A stretch of DNA of 64,000 bases from Tubulanus polymorphus (GCF_964204645.1 NC_134025.1:18878001-18942000), one strand, 5' to 3'. Positions 30,500 to 40,501 are shown, numbered from the stretch's first letter. Program-made: numbers and translations. Notes: generated by a model not told the origin, from the letters alone.

Positions 30500-31747
30500 A
30501 TGAGTGGGAATTATATCAATCCTTCTTCGAATTCTAGAATATCTAATGCTATTAAAGCAGAAAGATCCCATCATATAATTACTCATAACCCTTCTAATAT
30601 TTATCCCGATGAAACTTTATACGTTAGAATCCCTAGATTAACACAAAATACTTTTTACGTTCCAAATAGTATTTATTTATCAGCCGATATAAAAGTAATC
30701 GGTAATAATAATAATTATGTTGTTGATAATGTTGGAAGATATTTGATTAAAAAATTAACTATAAAGATTGGTCCAGAAACAGTTTTCTCATTAGATGATT
30801 ATAATTCATTTATGCATTATAAAGATTTATGGTTAACTAAAGAAAATAGAAATAATATGATATTTCAAGGAATCCAATCAGAAAACCAAAATAAATTAAG
30901 ATCAGAAGCACATAATGCAATATTAACTAATGCTGTAGATAAATTGATAAAAAGTATATATGAAAGCAAATATAAAATTCCATTAGACTTTGAATTGATA
31001 AATAACAATGCACCTTTATATAAATACGCAATTCAAGAAGACGTTATATTCGAAATAACATTTGCTCCTGTAAATGAAATTGTATTATCTAGCGTTGTTA
31101 AAGATATGAGTTATAAATTATCGAATATATGTTTAGAATATGATACAGTAACTGATGAAAATATTGCTAACACAATTCAAACTCAATACAATCAAGGATT
31201 TTCATTATTATATGATTATATTGATAAATTTAAAACTGTAACTATTAATGCAAATGATGAAATTATTAATGAGAATATTAACTTCCCAAGGAGATCTATT
31301 AAAGGTATATTAATATTTTTTACCATTGCAACATATTCTAATGGTGCAATAAATGTTGATAATTATTATAATCCTGAAATAACAAAAGTAGAAATAACTA
31401 TCGAAGGAATAGCAAATAAAATATTTTGTCAAGGAATTAGAATGATTGATCAATGGCCAGAAATTAGAAAACATTTTATGAATGAAAAAGTGAAATCATC
31501 TGAAAATTGTAATATTAATCAAATTGATTATTATGCCGGTAACAAATATGCATTATGGTTAGATTTTAGAACAACAGAGGATAATTCATTACATGGTTCT
31601 GGGAAAAAATTACAGAATACTAAAGATGGAATACAATTATTCATGACAAAGAATAAAGGAATCAAAAATTTTAAAATGCACATTTATATTATATCTGACG
31701 CGCAATTAAATATTGTAAATTCTAAATTAGATAGTGTTATGTATTAA
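30500..31747 (+). CDS. Putative major capsid protein, copy 2, 415 aa
   Basis: Intact and collinear with 5067-6314, without gaps. Differences are scattered; examples are NPSNIY for NPSNIN and SIYESKY for SVYGNKY. The start ATG is in AAATAAATG behind a T-run. It is the only long rightward gene of copy 2 without a break. The role is inferred as in copy 1. Confidence 0.55.
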   Translation: MSGNYINPSSNSRISNAIKAERSHHIITHNPSNIYPDETLYVRIPRLTQNTFYVPNSIYLSADIKVIGNNNNYVVDNVGRYLIKKLTIKIGPETVFSLDDYNSFMHYKDLWLTKENRNNMIFQGIQSENQNKLRSEAHNAILTNAVDKLIKSIYESKYKIPLDFELINNNAPLYKYAIQEDVIFEITFAPVNEIVLSSVVKDMSYKLSNICLEYDTVTDENIANTIQTQYNQGFSLLYDYIDKFKTVTINANDEIINENINFPRRSIKGILIFFTIATYSNGAINVDNYYNPEITKVEITIEGIANKIFCQGIRMIDQWPEIRKHFMNEKVKSSENCNINQIDYYAGNKYALWLDFRTTEDNSLHGSGKKLQNTKDGIQLFMTKNKGIKNFKMHIYIISDAQLNIVNSKLDSVMY

Positions 31748-31779
31748 AATTCTAGTTTTAATAAAAATTTATTATATAA

Positions 31780-32723
31780 ATGGAAGGAGGTAAAGTATAT
31801 AAACATATTCCATACATCGATACACATGAAAATAATGATGGTTTATATTATGTAATACCTTGTAATATAGCTTTGATATTTGATCCTATTTTCAAAATTT
31901 ATAAAACTAAACTAATAGAAATCGATAATAATAAAAGTGGTGTTGTTGATAATTTAAGTAATGTAATACCTTCTACATCTAATAATGTAATACCTACTAC
32001 ATCTAATAATGTAATGCCTACTACATCTAATAATGTAATACCTACTATATCAAATAATGTAATACCCTCTACATCAAATAATGTAATACCTTCTACATCT
32101 AATAATGAAATAATATTAAATGTTAGTGAAAATAGAAATTATTGTGATTATTGTAAAGGCGAATTTTCAAACGCTCCATCAAATTGGAATAAACATATGA
32201 ATACAAGGGTACATATAAATAATGTAATAGATCGTGTTGGTTTAAAAGAATTTATAGAACACCCATTTAGATATGTTACAAAATTTGTTTCAAATAAAAA
32301 GTAAATGGTAAAGAATTATATGAAGATTTTTTATTAGCAACACCTAATAAAGATGAATTAGATTTAACCGATGCTAATAAAATATTAGGATCAAACATTG
32401 TAAATGAAATATTAGGAGCAAACACTAATAAAGATGATAATGAAAATGGCGCCATACGGCACCCACATGATGATATAGTTACAGATAAGCATATTGATAA
32501 TAAAGATTCTATGAAACATAAAGTAGTAACTATTGATGATGTGATAGAAAGGATGAATAAGCATAACAATGAAACAACTATTGATGATGCGGTAAAAAGG
32601 GTGAAGAATAAGTATAAAAATAATGAAGAATTAGAAGAAGATTCGGTAGAGAAATTGAATAGCTTGTTAGGGTCTGATAGTGAAAGTGATTCAGAAAGTA
32701 ATTATCTAACAATCAAAAAGTAA
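31780..32723 (+). pseudogene. Zinc-finger gene of copy 2, diverged, one frameshift
   Basis: Begins MEGG at ATATAAATG like the gene at 6347. The middle has six degenerate repeats of NNVIPTTS type (about 31957-32106). One Cys2-His2 finger follows (YCDYCKGEF, then KHMNTRVH). The frame stops at 32304; the neighbouring frame continues through an acidic tail (KELYEDFLLATPNKDEL, SDSESDSES) to 32723. That tail includes NGAIRHPH, similar to the insertion in the membrane protein of copy 1. Confidence 0.55.
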
Positions 32724-32726
32724 TAA

Positions 32727-33114
32727 AGGTTGAAAATTGTATAAAATAATAGTAAATAAAAAAGGGGGTTTTAAGTATTAAGGTATTTAATACATATCTA
32801 ATACGTATCTAATACGTATCTAATATGTATCTAATACATATTATTTGAAAATACCTTAAATTATATATCTTTTTTAAATTTATATTGAAACCTCAGTAAT
32901 AATAAATAACCTTTATTATTTTCAAACTTATTCATATATTAGTTGAAAAAAATAAAAATAAATTGGTTGAAAATTGTATAAATAATATTTATTTTAAAAA
33001 AGGGGGTTTTAAGTATTTAAGGTATCTAATAGGGTATCAGGTATTAGGGTATCTAATGGGGTATCAGGTATTAGGGTATCTAATAGGGTATCTAATACAT
33101 AGATATATAAAAGG
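32727..33114. repeat. Repeats between the converging gene blocks, copy 2
   Basis: Two copies of a roughly 55-bp segment (GGTTGAAAATTGTATAAA to GGGGGTTTTAAGTATT) start near 32728 and 32963. Each is followed by a different tandem array: CTAATACGTAT units at about 32790-32850, and GGTATCTAATAGGGTATCAG units at about 33015-33105. Between them lies a degenerate repeat of the ATPase gene's 3' end. None of this matches the foldback element in copy 1. Confidence 0.75.
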
Positions 33115-33710
33115 TTATTTTATAAATTTATATTCATAGGGAAATTGTAGTCTCAGGAATAATTTTGAACCTTTATTATTCTTTAATTTATTCATATAAT
33201 CATCATGTAATTCAGTAGGTATAATTTGATTTTCTTCCGATGATTGTTGCATAGATTTCTTATCTTTGTTATAAAATAAAACTAGAAATCTTATATTCTC
33301 CCTAAAGTCTTTAACAATTGAATTATATTTTTGATTTAAAACCCATGTTGTTATCCCAAAATGTCTCCCAGAGAAAGCTAGATAACATAACTCACTTTCT
33401 CTAACTTTTGAATCAGGTAAATTTGCACAATCATCTATAATGAATAATGTATTTGATCCTTTATAAGTATCAATTGCTATTTTAATACAATTATCTAAAT
33501 TTGGGATAATATAATAAACTTTTTTATCTTAACTATATCTCTATTATATGTTTTATTCATTTCATAAGTAGGACAAAATAATATTATATTATCAAAATGA
33601 TTCTTATAAATAGTTTCTAACAAATCTAATATGAAATGTGTTTTACCACAATTGGTTACACTAGTAACTAACATATTATGCGGTTCAAATATAAATAAAT
33701 CTTTATTCAT
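33115..33710 (-). pseudogene. A32/FtsK-type packaging ATPase, copy 2, broken
   Basis: Start at 33710, overlapping the integrase end by 8 bases. Walker A GVTNCGKT of copy 1 reads SVTNCGKT here. The frame ends at KKFIILSQI because about 16 bases are lost, after which the correct frame resumes with NTLFIIDDCANL (Walker B) and GRHFGITTWVLNQ. So this copy keeps the part lacking in copy 1, and its lesion is different. Confidence 0.75.
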
Positions 33711-34802
33711 TTATTCTTTTAATTTTACTAGATAAAATCCATTCATTAAATTTATCATCATATCCTTTATATTTCACCAAAGAATACTTTTTTCCTTTAA
33801 GAGTTTTTGTTTTCAATACTTTTTCTATTTTGTATTCTATTTCATCTGGGTTTGGTACAAGTGATAATTCTTGTTCATAGACATAACCTAATATTTCTTC
33901 ATCTTTTAGATCTTCTAATTTATAAACAAAAGGTTTAGTTAGTATTATCTTTTTAATCTTGAATATTTCTTCAGTAAAATTTGGGGTATGACCTTTATAA
34001 AAGGTTTTTCGATATTTAGATATTCTAACGTGTTGTCCTATTTTAAATTTAGGTTCACCGAAATCATGTGTAACAAATGCTCCATATAAATTATTCCAAC
34101 CTATTTCTGAATTATCTTCTTTTCTAGCTTGTATAGGTTTCATATTTATAGAACTATGTTTAGAATTATTATAACCTTTCACTAAATCATCTAATACATC
34201 GATATATATATATATGTTTCATTAGCAGTAAAGTATTTCCACATTCTAGTTTTCAATGTTTTATTAAATCTTTCTATAATAGATGCTTTTTTATCTGAGT
34301 GTTTTGAAAAATAATCTACATCGTTATCAGATAATAGTTTTTTAAAATGTTTGTTATAAAATTCCTTACCTTCATCAAATTGTATCATATCTGGAAGAGC
34401 TTCTTTAAATATTGATTTAAAAGCATTTGTTACTTCTATTCCAGTTTTAATTTTGATTGGAATTGACCATGCGTATCTACTGAATATGTCTATAACATTT
34501 AATATCCAGAAATATCCTTTGTCGTGTTCTTCTAAGTTCTTCATGTCAATTAAATCTGCTTGCCATTGTTGATCGATATATGAAACCATAACTTTTCTTG
34601 TTAAATAAGTTTTATCCATTTTCTTGTGGATTTGATATGTTGGTTGATTTTGTAACCATGATTTTAATTCACTATATTTTATATCACCATTACCATTTTC
34701 CTTATCAGATTTAATTTTACCCCAAAATTCTGTAACGTTAGAATATGATACTTCACTTTCTGGGTTATAATATCAATCTCTTAAATATTGTTCTTTTTTC
34801 AT
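33703..34802 (-). pseudogene. Chromodomain integrase, copy 2, broken
   Basis: Begins with the ATG at 34802. A TGA replaces a codon near residue 10 (position about 34772). Core residues D (WQADLIDM), D (QFDEGKEF) and E (IIERFNKTL) are kept. Near 34200 a TA-dinucleotide expansion shifts the frame. The last part (33703-34182) includes QARKEDNSEIGWNNLYGAF and the chromodomain (KYSLVKYKGYDDKFNEWI). The lesions differ from those in copy 1. Confidence 0.85.
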
Positions 34803-34808
34803 TCTATT

Positions 34809-35177
34809 TTAATCCATTAATAATAATCTTGGTTTATTTTCAATGACTTTATCATTTGACTTATTTTCTGGTATAATAGGTTTATTGTCATTGGATTCAT
34901 CTTTATCATTAGATTTGAATTTTGATTTATATATTACACCGGATAATATAATAACTGTTACTAATCCAATTGTAATATATAATTTATAATTACTTCCAGC
35001 ATTAGAAGAATCAGATGGATTATCATTCGAATCAATATCAGATAAAGTCTGTGATTCATTTATATCAGTTAATTTCTTTTTCTTAGCTTTTTTTAATTCT
35101 GAAGATCTTTTACCTAATTCTCTTGCCCATTTAATTTGTTTCTCGGATCTAGCCTTTTTCTTAACTCCATCACTCAT
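34809..35177 (-). CDS. Basic single-pass membrane protein, 122 aa, copy 2
   Basis: Intact counterpart of 9420-9815, nine residues shorter because it lacks the GAVQHPHGG insertion. Basic N-terminus, Ser/Asn-rich linker and membrane helix (LYITIGLVTVIILSGVIY) are the same. Start at AAATAAATG. Confidence 0.65.
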   Translation of the reverse strand: MSDGVKKKARSEKQIKWARELGKRSSELKKAKKKKLTDINESQTLSDIDSNDNPSDSSNAGSNYKLYITIGLVTVIILSGVIYKSKFKSNDKDESNDNKPIIPENKSNDKVIENKPRLLLMD

Positions 35178-35780
35178 TTATTTTAGTTAATTTTTGTTCT
35201 GATTCATTTTCTGTTTCGACGTTTGGTTGTAGTACATCTGTTTCGTTCTTACCTGATTTATATTCCATAGGCTTGATGTTCGAAAATGTTATGACACCAG
35301 TAGAAATTAATGTCATAACCGATCCTAATTGGAATGAAGCATAACCAAACCAATTTTTGTAATTCAGTCATAACTAAATAATCATTTTTCAAATCACTAT
35401 ATAATTTATTTTCATCATCAATTGGTATTAACTGGTTACATAACTAAGAATAACATTTGACAATACCATCTGAAATAGAATCATTTATTCTAGCTAAATC
35501 TAGCTTCTTCATAAATCTTAAAATATTTTATTACTTTATCTGGTTTCATAGCATCTAATTCTTGAAAAGTAATAGTCTTAGTTAAAAACTCTCTACACTT
35601 TCCGCTAGCAATCAATAGTTCGAGATGGTGTTTACAATATAAATAGTATTCATAATCTATATTACAATTAACTTGAATATTATTTTCAATTTTGGCCGGA
35701 ATATCCTTATTATCACTAATGCCCAAATCATCTAATGTCTTTTCAATATCAATACTATTCTTATTAGATTTCTTTGACAT
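35170..35780 (-). pseudogene. 201-aa helical protein gene, copy 2, frameshifted
   Basis: Starts at 35780 in ATATAAATG. The first 91 or so codons follow copy 1 with a diverged segment (PAKIENNIQ). A frameshift near 35497, a stop near 35444 and another shift near 35345 break the rest. Confidence 0.7.
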
Positions 35781-36024
35781 TTATATTAGAGAAAAAAAGC
35801 AAAAAAAATGTTATAAGTATTCTTCAAATGATACTAGTATCTCTTTGGGTTAATAATTTAGTTAGTTAAAGGTAAAGAATTTTAGTATTAGTTATTGTTT
35901 TTTTAGTATTTTTTATTTGTGATATAAAGTATTCTTTTTTGAAAAGAAAATATTAAAAATATAATAGAATAGATAGTTGAAGGTATGTAATTTTTATTAT
36001 ATTTTATTTAAATTCTATTATTCT
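35781..36024. other. Upstream region of the leftward block, copy 2
   Basis: Matches 10414-10660 of copy 1 (TATTCTTCAAATGATACTAG, GAAAAGAAAATATTAAA). Here it runs directly into the end of the HNH gene. Confidence 0.5.
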
Positions 36025-36690
36025 TCAACCACTCATTAAAGACTCAACGTATTGTTCATTATTTGGATCATTATTCCATAATTCAATAAATTTTTTTGCT
36101 TTATCCAGTTGATTCAAATATAACTGTAAATCTAGTTTATTAAATTTTATTTTATTTTCTTTCTTTTCAAGAGGTCTTAAATTCTTCCAATTCCAAATTA
36201 ACTTTTTATCATATTCATCATTCATGTCAAATTTAGAAATAGGCAACACATGATCAATATGAAAGTATTCACCATAATTATCTATATTCATTTTATCATC
36301 GAATTGATATATTATCCATGATTTGAAAAATTCATCTGAACAACCCAATAAATTAGATAGTGTTTCAGAATGTGTTTCTTTGTTGAATAATTGTGTTAAT
36401 CTAGATCTTAAGCATTGTTTCAATCTAAAATTAAGATCCGTTTGATATCTTTCTCTCATATATTCTGTCATATAATCATTATAAGCTTCTCTATTATCTT
36501 CTCGATATTGTTTGGTATATAGTTTAAAACAAGTTTTACAGCAATATTGAAAACCATCTTTGCTAATCTTACGCTTACTAAATTCTGTTAATGATTTATC
36601 TAATTCACATTTCGAATACTTCTTGTAACATATATTTATAACACCAGTGTTATTTGTAATATTGATAGTTTGTGGTTGTTCTGGTTCCAT
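36025..36690 (-). CDS. HNH endonuclease, 221 aa, copy 2
   Basis: Intact. The same HNH core (EYFHIDHVLPIS, NLRPLEKKEN, KFNKL) and the second CxxC (CKTC) are present; the first zinc-site pair reads YSKC, so one Cys of copy 1 is Tyr here. The C-terminus is extended by a few residues (VESLMSG). Start ATG at 36690. It lies directly upstream of the leftward block rather than next to the terminus. Confidence 0.8.
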   Translation of the reverse strand: MEPEQPQTINITNNTGVINICYKKYSKCELDKSLTEFSKRKISKDGFQYCCKTCFKLYTKQYREDNREAYNDYMTEYMRERYQTDLNFRLKQCLRSRLTQLFNKETHSETLSNLLGCSDEFFKSWIIYQFDDKMNIDNYGEYFHIDHVLPISKFDMNDEYDKKLIWNWKNLRPLEKKENKIKFNKLDLQLYLNQLDKAKKFIELWNNDPNNEQYVESLMSG

Positions 36691-36815
36691 TTATTATACG
36701 TATATTTCACTAAATTGGTTAATATTTTAGAATCCTCTTCCATTTCTTCGACCAACGTCATCCTTTTTCATTCTTCTTTGCTTTTGATAAATTGTTTCGA
36801 TTCCTTGATATCTAG

Positions 36816-37345
36816 ATAATACCACTGGGCAAAAGCGCGCATTCATGCGCGCTTTTGCTTAATGCGCATGCGTTAATCATAATTATATATTCATTCTATA
36901 AATTCTGTAAAATAGAAACAACACATGCGTTGCATGCGTCACATGCGGCCATTGATGTCCGGTTTTGCTTAATGCACATGTGTTAATCATAATAGAAACA
37001 ACCGACATGAAATATCTAAATAATACCACTGGGCAAACCGCTCTTATAGGAGCGTTTTTGCTTAATGCGCATGCGCTAATCATAATTATATATTCATTAT
37101 GTAAATTATGTAAAATAGAAACAACCGAACACAGAAAATATCAAAACGTGTTCGCATTAGGCAAAAGCGCGCATTCGTGCGCGGTTTTGCTTAATGCGCA
37201 TGCGCTAATCATAATTATATATAATTATGTAAATAGAAACAACCGACATGAAATATCTAAACGTGTTCGCATTAGGCAAACCGCGCATTCATGCGCGCTT
37301 TTGCTCAATGCGCATGCGCTAATCCTAATTATATATTCATTCTGA
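36816..37345. repeat. Array of about five 80-125-bp units with hairpins
   Basis: Each unit has GGCAAA(A/C)..., a stem-loop (for example GCAAAAGCGCGCAT/ATGCGCGCTTTTGC), then TTAATGCGCATGCGCTAATC, an A+T-rich spacer and AATAGAAACAACCGACATGA. Units begin near 36828, 36940, 37030, 37150 and 37275. Stem sequences vary between units while pairing is largely kept. The array is G+C-rich within an A+T-rich element. Candidate origin or protein-binding iterons. Confidence 0.75.
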
Positions 37346-37439
37346 ATAGAAACGACCGAACATAAAAATTCACCAAACAGATTTATGCAATACATTATAC
37401 AAGTTGTTCGGCCGTTTCTTCCAATACATCATTTGATTT

Positions 37440-37690
37440 CTATAAATACAATTTATAATTACAAACATTTTTTCAATTGCTGGTAAATATTTAACTACAT
37501 CAACAAATGTTAAACTTAATCATCGGAGTCTTAATGTTTTTGAAATTCTTATATAGTTTCTTCGTTGATCTTTTGTGATTCTATTGGTTTGATATCCATT
37601 GCTGTTGATTCCTCAGTCAGAAAGAGTATCTTGAGTTTCTCTATCACTTCTTGATGCGTATGACGTTTTATTAATCTAAAAGATATTAGC
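37440..37690 (-). pseudogene. Remnant of the small gene at 11071-11537
   Basis: TTTTTTCAATTGCTGGTAAA and the following bases resemble the 3' half of the copy 1 gene, in the same orientation. Many indels; no frame is open. Confidence 0.5.
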
Positions 37691-38169
37691 GGCAACTCTA
37701 GCCATCTAAAAGATATACTAAATACACTTAAATATATCTAAAGGTTTCATATTTAATAGCCCTAATAACTACAAAAAACAGTACTTACATTTAGATTTAG
37801 AATTGTAAACTATAAACTCCTAATTTCGTTTCGAGAGATAGAATATCCTAAGCGTAATGTTACAGCGTCTGTTCAGTTCCTGCCACGTCATCTGGTTCCG
37901 GTTCTAGAGTGTTCTCTGCACGTTTGCAATAATGAGTCATATGTCTCGGCGTCATAGTAACAGCTGTGAATTTATAGATTTATTCCATAGCTCTTTACAT
38001 TGAATGTATATAGGCTCAAATAGAATCATGTTCACACTTTACTAACACTTTTAATGTTTAAAAATCTAACTCACACAAATATGAATATTGAAATAATGTT
38101 GTAAATATATACTTTTATATTGAATAATCTGTCAATTTAAATGTTATTCATGTATATGATTATTTTAAG
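37691..38169. other. A+T-rich subterminal region of copy 2
   Basis: The first part matches 11541-11690 of copy 1. The rest is A+T-rich without open frames; the last 20 bases before the hairpin (GTTATTCATGTATATGATTA) resemble the inner terminal repeat. Confidence 0.5.
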
Positions 38170-38578
38170 AGTAATAGGGGTTTAGTTGGTTCAGGTTAAA
38201 GGTTGAATGGTCGAGTTCATTAAAAACAAATATTAAAAGTAATTTAAAACTATAATATATTTTCATAGCCGTGTGTATTTTAGTTAAATAATAGAATAAT
38301 TATTATTATTTGAATATATTTGATTATATGAATTTGTGTATTGTAAATAAATCAATTGGTCGCGGAGCGGAGCTTTAGCGAAGCGGAGCGACCAATTGAT
38401 TTAATACAATATGCTTTTAAAATTTAAATTATAAATATCTTAGAATAAATATTTAGTTATAAAATAAAATGCACACGGTTATGAAAATATATTATAGTTT
38501 TAAATTACTTTTAATGTTTTGTTTTTAATGAACTCGACCGTTCGACCTTTGGCCTGAACCAACTAAACCCCTATTACT
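38170..38578. repeat. Right terminal hairpin of virus copy 2
   Basis: A 409-bp imperfect palindrome. The outer 130 bases of each arm match well (AGTAATAGGGGTTTAGTTGG, then AAAGGT and GGTCGAGTTCATTAAAAAC); about 80 bases in the middle differ between the arms; the innermost parts match again (AAATCAATTGGTCGC). The tip is a second palindrome, GCGGAGCGGAGCTTTAGCGA region. Host DNA follows. Confidence 0.85.
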
Positions 38579-40369
38579 GAGAGTGTATGGACACATCAAC
38601 CTCGGTTCAAAGCTGTCCCTGATTAAATTGTATAATCCGTATATAACATATATAGATTGGTCCCATTTTAACTAACTCAACTGCTTGAATGTCTTGTTTC
38701 TTATTCGTAAATTTTCACTTATTCATTGATTGTTTCTGGAGAGTTATATAGGGCCTATGTGATATATAAACGTGGAAACCAGGGCCCATTGCACTAAGAA
38801 AACACTTGACATTTTTTTGGGACAGATCTTTCTATATGTTTATGTCCTCGAGGCATCTGAAGTTAAGAAAATTCCCTTTGAAAACTGGATGTGACATGAT
38901 GAAATAAGTTGCTGAATGTTTAAATTCGACAAAATGAATGTATTTTGCATTCCTAAGGGCCTATATATTTACTGCAGTTAGTCCTGTATGTCTTTTTTAT
39001 CGCAATTTACTGTTTATTCCTGTTTGTCCTGTATGTCTTTGTTATCGCAATTCGTTGGTTGAATTGTTTACTGTTAGTCCAGTTTTTTGAAGGGGGGAGG
39101 GGAGGGCAAATGAAAGCTACAACAGGATGGCTAAGCCATTCCAGAGCAAGCACCGATAACGCAAAGACCCTCCCTAAAGAATTTTTGGAAAAATAGATGC
39201 AATCAGGTGCATTCTGAGTATACTTAATAGAAAGATGTCTCGTATTTTATTGTTTTAAGTGTGCGAATATTTTTCCTAGATTGATGGAGATCAGCATGGC
39301 GAGGTTTTGATTTGAACCAACAAATAAAGAAAAAAATCCAAACCTCAAAACAACCAGTTTACTTGAATTTATTTTTGGGGTACATATTTTTTACCTAGTT
39401 CAGATTTGATAACACGGTAGTCGCTTGTTCGAAAGCGATGTGCCGTATCATATTGTTGAAGACAGACCTGGAAGGTCTTTGCCGATAGCGATGGTATCCA
39501 AGATTTCAAAGGATGTGAAGAAGGTGCATATCGTCGAGATAGAACTCGCGTCTGTGACAACCATAGTTTGCAGTTTTAAAAATTTACAACATAATAGTTT
39601 CATTAAACAATTTAAAACTTAAAAGTTTAGTGGACTCATGTTTAACGAGGGCAGGGGTTGAGGTTTCTCGCAACCGTACATGATATATGTATACATACAC
39701 TAGCAGTATATACAATGTACTTCTAACCCTTATAAAACTATTATTAGTTATTTTACAATTATTAAACGGCAACGTTGAAATGCGATATGCGCTCAGAGCG
39801 GCCGTAGTGATTTTGGCGTATTGCGGGATTCGAACCGCTCGGAATTTGTTCTTGTGACGTCACTAGCCATCGACCAAAACAGGCTTTCAACCTTTTGCAT
39901 ACAATTCGGTTCGAGTCCCGACATAATAATCTAACGTTAAGTGACCCCTTCAGGGAATGGGGTGCGTGTGTATGTTTTACTGGCTTCCCGGATAGGGGTG
40001 CGTACTGAAAGGGTTAAACAACTCTGATTGAAGGGGCAATTTGAAATTCCTAATGTGATAATTAGGCTACTTCCAACCGAAATGTAATTGAAATCTATTT
40101 TACACTCATCACCCCCACGAGAGGTATACGACGGAGGGACATCAATAAGCATTTACAATTGTAAAACATAACGTCAAATAAAGAATAAGCAATAAAATTT
40201 ATATACATACATACACTAAACATACATACACATACAAATACTAAAATATTACAGCGTCTCAACGTTGTATTCACGTTCTATCGTTGTTTCTACGTTGGTA
40301 GATTCCATCATTCCTAACCAGTTACAAAGAGAAAAACAATCTTTTCTTTTATTGAATGTAATAAAAGAC
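38579..40369. other. Host intergenic DNA
   Basis: No gene recognised. 39825-39935 has two B-box-like words (GATTCGAACCGC and GGTTCGAGTCCCGAC) and may be a degraded tRNA-derived repeat. ATACATAC-type simple sequence lies at 40200-40235. Nothing else stands out. Confidence 0.4.
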
Positions 40370-40375
40370 TTTATT
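40370..40375 (-). terminator. Poly(A) signal of a minus-strand host gene
   Basis: AATAAA on the minus strand, about 130 bases beyond the stop codon of the exon at 40502-40608, with T/G-rich sequence after it. Confidence 0.55.
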
Positions 40376-40501
40376 TGAAACAAAAATACATTAACAATTG
40401 CCTGCTTTGGCAATAATAAGTCACTAAAAATAGAGGCTAAGATTGGATTTCAGTATTCATCTAATACTTTTGATTAGGTACATAAGCTTCACACCTTAAG
40501 C

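Larger units (their letters stand above)
17676..38578. mobile_element. Endogenous polinton-like DNA virus, copy 2 (both termini present)
   Basis: Bounded by hairpins at 17676-17797 and 38170-38578. Gene order follows copy 1, except that the HNH gene lies before, not after, the iteron-like array and the small-gene remnant. Removing the retrotransposon, its neighbouring duplication and the SINE leaves about 14 kb. Rightward genes occupy 17868-32723, leftward genes 36690-33115. No target duplication is obvious: the six bases outside are GAGGTA and GAGAGT. Most genes carry frameshifts or stops. Confidence 0.8.

Noticed and set aside
36816-37345. Possible CRISPR array
   Set aside because: The units are long, contiguous, imperfect and share their whole length rather than alternating repeats with unique spacers; the context is an animal genome with no cas genes.
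17670-38584. 6-bp target duplication of virus copy 2, as expected for polintons
   Set aside because: The bases outside the hairpins (GAGGTA and GAGAGT) do not match, and shifting the boundary does not help; no duplication is claimed.
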